Shown here one piece after another: positions 29,906-34,858 of a DNA stretch of 34,858 nucleotides. A program made the position numbers and the translations under genes. The notes under the pieces are model-generated. The model did not search any database. It saw only the letters and a list, made by a program, of their open reading frames with translations, and was not told where the DNA came from. The DNA comes from Apilactobacillus sp. GTDB lineage: Bacteria; Bacillota; Bacilli; Lactobacillales; Lactobacillaceae. Numbering within the stretch: the stretch's first letter is position 1; every line of letters begins with the position of its first letter. The DNA is taken from NCBI RefSeq assembly GCF_025290035.1, contig NZ_JAMBKT010000010.1:1-34858 (forward strand), given 5' to 3'.

Positions 29906-31741
29906 TTATAGGTTGTTACCAATAAATTGAGAGTTATATAAATCAGCATAGAAACCATTTTCAGCCATCAATGATTGATGATTTCCGGTTTCTTTAATTT
30001 GTCCATGATTCATAACAATAATCTTTTCGGCATTTTGGACTGTTGATAATCTGTGGGCAACCACGAAACTAGTTCTACCCTTAATTAGATTATCCATTGC
30101 ATCTTGAATTAACGATTCAGTTCTTGTATCAACAGAACTAGTTGCTTCATCTAAAATTAAAATGTCTGGGTTAGCTAAGAACGCACGCGCAATTGTAATC
30201 AATTGACGTTGACCTTGTGATACGTTGGATGCTGATTCATTTAGAACCGTGTTATATCCATCAGGTAGTTTTTCAATGAATTCATCTGCTTGTGCTTCTT
30301 TAGCAGCACGGTATACATCTTCATCAGTAGCATCTGCATTTCCATACTTAATGTTGTCAAAAATAGTTCCAGTAAATAGCCAACTATCTTGTAGCACCAT
30401 TGCAATGTGAGAACGCAAATCACTTCTACTCATTTGACGAGTATCCACACCATCTAATTTAATTGATCCTGAATCAATATCATAGAATCTTTCTAACAAG
30501 TTAATAATAGTGGTTTTACCAGCCCCTGTAGGTCCAACAATCGCTACTGTTGTTCCCTTTTCAACATCCAAATTGAAGTCCTTAATTAGTGGATTATCTG
30601 GTAAGTATCTAAAGTTAACATTTTCAAACTTAATCTTGTCAGTAGTTTCGATTGGTGCAATATCTACTTTTTCATCCACCATTTCTGGTTCATCTAGAAT
30701 TTTAAAAATTCTTTCAGCAGAAGCAATGGTTGATTGAATGGTATTAGTTAAGTTAGCAAGGTTGGTAATTGGTTGGTTAAACATGTTTACATATTGTAAA
30801 AACGCTTGAACATTACCTAATGTAACAGTTCCAGCCGCAACTTTAATCCCACCAAAAACGGCAACAAAAACATAGTTCAAGTTTTTAACGAAGTTCATTA
30901 ATGGGAACATAAAACTTGAAACAAATTGAGCCTTCCATGCAAAGCTGTAGTATTTATCGTTTTGTTCTTCAAACTTTTTAATTGCTTCTTCTTCACGGTT
31001 AAAAGTCTTAATGATTGTGTGTCCAGCAAAGTTTTCTTCAACTTGACTGTTAACTTCCCCTAAATGACTTTGTTGCTTACTAAAGAACTTTTGTGATTTA
31101 GGTGCGATCACACCAACAATAATTCCAATTAATGGCAATGTACATAAAGCGACTAATGTTAGTGAGAAACTAATTGTTAACATCATATATAAAACACCAA
31201 AGAACAATAGCACACTAGTAATAAATTGAGTTAAGTTCGTTTGAAGCATTGTAGAGATGTTATCCATATCGTTAATCATTCTAGACATAATATCCCCATT
31301 TGAATGAGTGTCGTAATATGAAATTGGTAATCTTTGTAGTTTTGCTTTTAAATCTTTTCTTAATTGGTAGACAACTTTTTGTGAAATGTAAGTCATGATA
31401 AATTGTTGTCCAACATTGAATAATGCAGCCACAATATATAAAGCAGCGACAATAATTAAGATATGACCAACTGCACTAAAATCAATTGGTAATGTTGAGA
31501 CATGTAGTCCCATTTTCTTCATTACAAAAGCTTTGGTAACACCTTTATAAATTTCAGTTGTTGCTTCCCCTAAAACCTTAGGAGTAACAATTTGGAGAAT
31601 AACCGCAGCGACCGACATGATTAAGGTAATAATAATTCCCAACAACCATGGCTTAACGTATTTAACTAAACGCCAAGTTGCTGACCAGAAGTTTTCTGGT
31701 TTTTCTTTTTTACCACGACTGTGATTATGCATTTTGGTCAT
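29906..31741 (-). CDS. Heterodimeric ABC exporter, subunit with the intact catalytic Glu (BmrD/LmrD-like)
   Basis: 611 aa: an N-terminal extension, six membrane helices (about 33-345) and a nucleotide-binding domain. Walker A GPTGAGKTT (403-411); signature degenerate as VSQGQ (507-511); Walker B ILILDEATSSVD with Glu532. Paired with the partner just upstream, its Glu works with the partner's FSGGQ to give the competent ATP site. It overlaps the partner gene by 17 bases. Family members export drugs, lipids or peptides; the cargo here is unknown. Confidence 0.92.
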   Translation of the reverse strand: MTKMHNHSRGKKEKPENFWSATWRLVKYVKPWLLGIIITLIMSVAAVILQIVTPKVLGEATTEIYKGVTKAFVMKKMGLHVSTLPIDFSAVGHILIIVAALYIVAALFNVGQQFIMTYISQKVVYQLRKDLKAKLQRLPISYYDTHSNGDIMSRMINDMDNISTMLQTNLTQFITSVLLFFGVLYMMLTISFSLTLVALCTLPLIGIIVGVIAPKSQKFFSKQQSHLGEVNSQVEENFAGHTIIKTFNREEEAIKKFEEQNDKYYSFAWKAQFVSSFMFPLMNFVKNLNYVFVAVFGGIKVAAGTVTLGNVQAFLQYVNMFNQPITNLANLTNTIQSTIASAERIFKILDEPEMVDEKVDIAPIETTDKIKFENVNFRYLPDNPLIKDFNLDVEKGTTVAIVGPTGAGKTTIINLLERFYDIDSGSIKLDGVDTRQMSRSDLRSHIAMVLQDSWLFTGTIFDNIKYGNADATDEDVYRAAKEAQADEFIEKLPDGYNTVLNESASNVSQGQRQLITIARAFLANPDILILDEATSSVDTRTESLIQDAMDNLIKGRTSFVVAHRLSTVQNAEKIIVMNHGQIKETGNHQSLMAENGFYADLYNSQFIGNNL

Positions 31742-33458
31742 CCCCTTCCTTGATTTGTGATGCTAAGATAGCACGGTAATAAGGGTTGTTTTCTGATAAT
31801 TCCTTGTGGTTACCTGAACCAACCACCTTACCATTGCTCAATACTAAGATTAAGTCAGCATCAGCAACAGTGGAAATTCTTTGTGCCACAATAACTGTGA
31901 TGGCCTTTTGAATTTTTTCATCATTGTTAAGAGCTTGACGTAATAACGCATCAGTCTTGAAGTCTAATGCTGAGAATGAATCATCGAATACATAAATGTC
32001 AGCATTCTTCAAAATAGTTCTAGCGATTGCTAAACGTTGCTTTTGACCACCAGAGAAGTTATCACCGTTTTGTTCAACACGTGAATCTAATCCGCCTTCT
32101 TCTTTAACAAAGTCATCAGCACGAGCAATGCTTAATGCATGCCAAATTTCATCATCGGTAGCATTTTCATTACCATACAACATGTTTTCACGAACAGTTC
32201 CTGTAAATAGAACCGCCTTTTGTTGAGTAATGGAAATTAGCTTGTGAAGATCCTTTTGGGTCATATCTTTTACAGATGTTCCGTTAATCTTAATTTCACC
32301 ATTTGTAACATCATAAAGACGTGGAATCAAATTAACTAAACTTGATTTACCAGAACCAGTTTCTCCGATAATGGCAACTGTTTGTCCAGACTTCGCCTTA
32401 AAATTGATATCTGATAATGATAATTTATCAGTATCACCATACTTGAAGTCAACGTGATCAAATTCGATTGAAGCATCACTGCTCTTAGGTTCAACAACAT
32501 TTTCACCATCAACGATTGAATCTTTCACATCTAAAACTTCATTAATACGAGCAGCAGAAGCTTGTGCTCTTGGAATGAAAACAAAAAGCATTGATAACAT
32601 CATAAAACTAATTAAGATTTGAGTTGCATAAGTCATGAATGCAACTAAGTTACCAACAGCTAAAGTGTTATGAGAAATCATTTTGGCACCAAACCAAACG
32701 ATTCCAACATTGGTTCCACTAAGGATGAATGTCATTAATGGGAACATTAATGAAGTAATCATAAATACCTTAGTTCCTGTTTTAGCATATTTATTGTTGT
32801 ATTTATCAAAACGATTTTGTTCATAGCTATCACGATTGAATGCTCTAATAACTCGAACACCAGTTAACCCTTCTCTAAAGACTAGGTTTAACTTATCTGT
32901 TTGACCTTGTAATTTTCTAAACAAAGGTCCTGCAAACATCATTACGATTGATACAGATACAGCTAATACAAGTAGAGAACATAAGAAGACAACAGTTAAA
33001 TGTGGACTCTTAACAAATGCAAGAATCATAGCCCCTACTAACATGATTGGAGCCATTACCATCATTCTTAATACTTGAATCATAACGTTTTGGATTTGGA
33101 CAACATCATTAGTATTTCTAGTAATTAATGAAGCATCCCCAAATTTATCTAAATCTTGATCCGCTAAGTAAATAATTTTTCTGTATAAAGCAGATCTAAT
33201 CTTTTTACCCATCTTTTGAGATTGGGTGGCTGCAAAGAAGATATTTCCACCAGCGGAAATTACCCCAACGAATGCAACTGCCAGCATTTTAAAACCTTGT
33301 GACCATATGTAACTGACATTATTTTGTGCGACACCTTTATCAATGATATTAGATGTAACGGTTGGTAAATATAAGTCTGAAGACACTTGAGCAACCATAA
33401 AAAGAACAGCTGCGACAACGGCCCACCAGACTAGATATTTTTTAGCTAGTCTAATCAT
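31725..33458 (-). CDS. Heterodimeric ABC exporter, subunit with degenerate Walker B (BmrC/LmrC-like)
   Basis: 577 aa: six membrane helices (about 10-300) and a nucleotide-binding domain. Walker A GETGSGKSS (365-373); signature FSGGQ (468-472); Walker B YVFDDSFSALD with Asp493 where the catalytic Glu should be. This is the usual mark of the half with the degenerate site in BmrCD, LmrCD and TM287/288. The ATG follows CGGAGTG at 11 bases, somewhat long. It is the first structural gene behind a leader of about 180 nt with a large inverted repeat. Confidence 0.92.
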   Translation of the reverse strand: MIRLAKKYLVWWAVVAAVLFMVAQVSSDLYLPTVTSNIIDKGVAQNNVSYIWSQGFKMLAVAFVGVISAGGNIFFAATQSQKMGKKIRSALYRKIIYLADQDLDKFGDASLITRNTNDVVQIQNVMIQVLRMMVMAPIMLVGAMILAFVKSPHLTVVFLCSLLVLAVSVSIVMMFAGPLFRKLQGQTDKLNLVFREGLTGVRVIRAFNRDSYEQNRFDKYNNKYAKTGTKVFMITSLMFPLMTFILSGTNVGIVWFGAKMISHNTLAVGNLVAFMTYATQILISFMMLSMLFVFIPRAQASAARINEVLDVKDSIVDGENVVEPKSSDASIEFDHVDFKYGDTDKLSLSDINFKAKSGQTVAIIGETGSGKSSLVNLIPRLYDVTNGEIKINGTSVKDMTQKDLHKLISITQQKAVLFTGTVRENMLYGNENATDDEIWHALSIARADDFVKEEGGLDSRVEQNGDNFSGGQKQRLAIARTILKNADIYVFDDSFSALDFKTDALLRQALNNDEKIQKAITVIVAQRISTVADADLILVLSNGKVVGSGNHKELSENNPYYRAILASQIKEGDDQNA

Positions 33459-33511
33459 TTAAGTATTCACTCCGAACTATTTTATTTTTTTCCGAATTTT
33501 TTGAAATCAAA

Positions 33512-33560
33512 GAGTAATTATATACTTCCAAAATCATTTTTGAAAGTGATTACATTACTC
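33512..33560 (-). repeat. 49-bp imperfect inverted repeat in the ABC exporter leader
   Basis: Outer arms are GAGTAAT and ATTACTC, a middle part pairs CACTT with AAGTA-like bases, and inner arms TCAAAAA and TTTTGG lie close to the centre near 33536. In minus-strand RNA it would fold as a long, bulged hairpin 54-102 nt before the exporter ATG. Only three U follow it, so it is not a standard terminator. It could instead be a regulator site; TATAAT (33522-33517, minus) lies inside one arm. Confidence 0.6.
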
Positions 33561-33562
33561 AA
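33518..33562 (-). CDS. Candidate leader peptide of the ABC exporter operon
   Basis: A 14-codon frame starting TTG 33562: MSNVITFKNDFGSI. A strong Shine-Dalgarno GGAAGGGAG (33576-33568) lies 5 bases before the start. The frame covers the inverted repeat almost completely, so a ribosome on it would unfold the hairpin. In B. subtilis the homologous type of exporter, BmrCD, is controlled by a leader peptide (BmrB), which makes this worth noting. The sequence is unlike BmrB to my eye. No coding statistics are possible for so short a frame. Confidence 0.35.
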   Translation of the reverse strand: MSNVITFKNDFGSI

Positions 33563-33577
33563 TTTCACTCCCTTCCA

Positions 33578-33634
33578 TTAAAAATTAAAATCCATTGTTA
33601 GCAAGGTTAAAACAACGTTAATTAACCCATCCAT
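33578..33634 (-). CDS. Possible second short frame in the exporter leader
   Basis: An 18-codon frame, MDGLINVVLTLLTMDFNF, hydrophobic in the middle. It has no Shine-Dalgarno, but its ATG lies only about 7 bases after the predicted transcription start, so it would be nearly leaderless. It contains a dyad GGTTAA...TTAACC (33627-33605). It may be chance. Confidence 0.2.
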   Translation of the reverse strand: MDGLINVVLTLLTMDFNF

Positions 33635-33647
33635 ATTTTTAAAATTA

Positions 33648-33676
33648 TCTATAAGTAACCTTTTTATCCCTATCAA
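33648..33676 (-). promoter_or_regulatory. Candidate promoter of the ABC exporter-hydrolase operon
   Basis: Minus strand: -35 TTGATA (33676-33671), a 17-base spacer and -10 TATAGA (33653-33648), four of six. The start would be near 33641 and the leader about 180 nt. An alternative TATAAT at 33522-33517 has no good -35. Between 33677 and 33736 I see nothing else. Confidence 0.45.
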
Positions 33677-33736
33677 AAAAACATAATTAAATAAAGTTTA
33701 CCATAACATTTGTTTTATGCTATCAAAAGGAATGGA

Positions 33737-33765
33737 TTGACCATTTTTTATACATGCTGTATAAT
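33737..33765 (+). promoter_or_regulatory. Consensus promoter of the small membrane protein gene
   Basis: Plus strand: -35 TTGACC (33737-33742), a 17-base spacer and -10 TATAAT (33760-33765). Transcription would start about 30 bases before the ATG at 33804. It is divergent from the exporter promoter. Confidence 0.8.
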
Positions 33766-33803
33766 TTATTCCGTGAATTTTTGATTTCTTAGGAGCATAA
33801 ATT

Positions 33804-34160
33804 ATGAAAAAAATTATCTTTAACATTGTAATTTCAATATCAGAAGGTCTATTGGCAGCTTTATACTTCTTTGTCAGTATGATCCATTTAAGTTCCAACC
33901 ACATGATTTCAGATATAAGTTCGATTAATGAAACCACTGTTGCTTTAATATTCAATATCTTTTGTTTATTACTAATCTCTCAAATCATCATTAATTTCAC
34001 TACAATTATCAGACCGATAAAAATATCCATTTTATGTTTTATTTTCGTTTACAGTCTATTTATGTTCTTTATTACTAAAGAAATTAATATCGATTTAATG
34101 ATATTGAACTCAATCGTTATTTTTCTAAACGGTATCAATTTAAGCTATTTCGAAAGATAA
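33804..34160 (+). CDS. Small hypothetical membrane protein
   Basis: 118 aa that I do not recognise. Four hydrophobic segments (about 5-27, 44-65, 71-90 and 95-112) with short loops, so an integral four-helix membrane protein is likely. The loops hold HLSSNHMISDISSINE and TKEINID. The ATG follows AGGAG at about 8 bases, and a consensus promoter lies upstream, which supports a real gene. It runs divergently from the ABC exporter and 99 bases ahead of pncA, which has its own promoter. Codon use is AT-rich like the neighbours. Confidence 0.7.
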   Translation: MKKIIFNIVISISEGLLAALYFFVSMIHLSSNHMISDISSINETTVALIFNIFCLLLISQIIINFTTIIRPIKISILCFIFVYSLFMFFITKEINIDLMILNSIVIFLNGINLSYFER

Positions 34161-34200
34161 AAGTTCAATTAAAGCAAACTTATAATTTATATAATATTTA

Positions 34201-34229
34201 ATGGCATTTCTATAATTATCATATATAAT
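34201..34229 (+). promoter_or_regulatory. Candidate promoter of pncA
   Basis: Plus strand: -35 ATGGCA (34201-34206, four of six), a 17-base spacer and -10 TATAAT (34224-34229). It lies about 30 bases before the pncA start, which is preceded by AAGGAG. Several other TATAAT-like strings nearby make the exact site uncertain. Confidence 0.5.
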
Positions 34230-34259
34230 AGTAGTAATATAATTAAGGAGATAATTATT

Positions 34260-34811
34260 ATGCCTAAAGAAGCCCTTCTTATCATTGACTACACTAACGA
34301 TTTTGTAGACGACAATGGTAACTTAACTGTTGGAAAACCTGGACAAGATTTAGTAGATTATATTGTGGATTTAGCAGAACAATTTAGATCATCCGGTAAC
34401 GAAGTAATATTACCAACCGATTTACACGAAGAAAACAATCCATATCACCCAGAAACTAAATTATTCCCACCACATAACCTAAAAGATACTTGGGGGCGAG
34501 AATTTTACGGATCACTAAATGATTGGTATAACCAGCATGCGAATGAAAAAAATGTATACATGTTCGATAAAACTAGATACAGTTCTTTTGCTGGAACTGA
34601 TTTAGATTTATATCTAAGAGAACGAAAGATCGATACTATTCATTTAGTGGGTGTATGTACCGAAATCTGTGTATTACACACCGCTGTTTCTGCATATAAC
34701 TTAAATTATAATATAATCGTCCACGAACAAGGTGTTGCAGGTCTATCACAAGCTGGTCACGACTTCGCATTGAGCCACTTCAAAAATAGCATGGGCATTA
34801 CCATTAAATAA
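34260..34811 (+). CDS. pncA: Nicotinamidase (isochorismatase-like cysteine hydrolase)
   Basis: 183 aa. It deamidates nicotinamide to nicotinate for NAD salvage in the cytoplasm. The catalytic triad is Asp10 (IIDYTNDF), Lys104 (FDKTRYSSF) and Cys137 (GVCTEICVLHTA). The metal ligands Asp54, His56 and His72 (PTDLHEEN, FPPHN) identify PncA within the wider isochorismatase family. The C-terminal ALSHFKNSMG is also usual for streptococcal and lactobacillus PncA. It has its own promoter and terminator. Confidence 0.93.
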   Translation: MPKEALLIIDYTNDFVDDNGNLTVGKPGQDLVDYIVDLAEQFRSSGNEVILPTDLHEENNPYHPETKLFPPHNLKDTWGREFYGSLNDWYNQHANEKNVYMFDKTRYSSFAGTDLDLYLRERKIDTIHLVGVCTEICVLHTAVSAYNLNYNIIVHEQGVAGLSQAGHDFALSHFKNSMGITIK

Positions 34812-34814
34812 AAA

Positions 34815-34838
34815 AGAGATGCATTGGCATCTCTTTTT
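34815..34838 (+). terminator. Rho-independent terminator of pncA
   Basis: AGAGATGC (34815-34822), loop ATTG, GCATCTCT (34827-34834), then T residues to 34838. It begins four bases after the pncA stop. The last 20 bases of the window show nothing further. Confidence 0.9.
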
Positions 34839-34858
34839 ATTTTTCAATAAATTATTCC

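Noticed and set aside
33698..33955. 85-codon minus-strand frame over the divergent promoter
   Set aside because: It would cover the consensus promoter and start of the membrane protein gene, and it has no ribosome site.

Overview
The window reads as chromosomal DNA of a low-GC Firmicute of the family Lactobacillaceae. The evidence is the conserved block tdk-prfA-prmC-tsaC-glyA-upp-atpBEFHAGDC-(DUF1146)-murA-mreB-yidD-(DUF2969)-rodA, the lactobacillus-type DUF2969 and DUF1146 genes, a T-box leader (probably Met) in front of metNIQ, and a Phe-type D-Ala ligase. A fructophilic or heterofermentative genus such as Fructilactobacillus or Apilactobacillus would fit, but the sequence alone does not settle the genus. 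I see no rRNA, tRNA, insertion sequence, prophage or CRISPR array.

Layout. 1-2.1 kb (+): the tail of an unidentified gene, rarA, a small membrane protein and uspA. 2.2-3.6 kb (-): the DNA glycosylase gene tag followed by an XRE-type regulator that may have a TPR-like C-terminal part. 3.75-4.85 kb (-): ddl. 4.9-6.9 kb (-): a GntR/YtrA-type repressor with an ABC ATPase and permease, behind a consensus promoter whose start region carries a dyad. 7.0-9.9 kb (-): the methionine importer metN-metI-metQ behind a T-box leader. 9.9-14.3 kb (-): the wall-synthesis and cell-shape block DUF1146-murA-mreB-yidD-DUF2969-rodA. 14.4-20.9 kb (-): the eight-gene F1Fo ATP synthase operon. 21.1-26.6 kb (-): tdk-prfA-prmC-tsaC-glyA-upp. 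26.8-28.9 kb (+): murT-gatD. 28.9-33.5 kb (-): a heterodimeric ABC exporter followed by a serine hydrolase, behind an unusual leader. 33.8-34.8 kb (+): a small membrane protein and pncA.

How the genes work together. Much of the window serves the cell envelope. MurA starts peptidoglycan precursor synthesis, Ddl makes the terminal dipeptide or depsipeptide, MurT-GatD amidates lipid II, MreB and RodA direct lateral wall synthesis, YidD helps membrane protein insertion, and the GntR-ABC module looks like an envelope-stress system. The other large blocks are energy (ATP synthase), translation termination and tRNA modification (PrfA, PrmC, TsaC), one-carbon and nucleotide salvage (GlyA, Upp, Tdk), methionine uptake and NAD salvage (PncA).

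Most of the window is ordinary core genome. The least explained part is the roughly 180-nt leader of the ABC exporter-hydrolase operon (about 33459-33640). It holds one or two short reading frames, a repeated GGAGTGAA Shine-Dalgarno octamer, and a 49-bp inverted repeat that could pair with either Shine-Dalgarno. It resembles a leader-peptide switch but is unproven. Other points are a Phe-type Ddl (D-Ala-D-Lac, intrinsic vancomycin resistance predicted), a MetQ without a lipobox cysteine, and several terminators that overlap coding ends.
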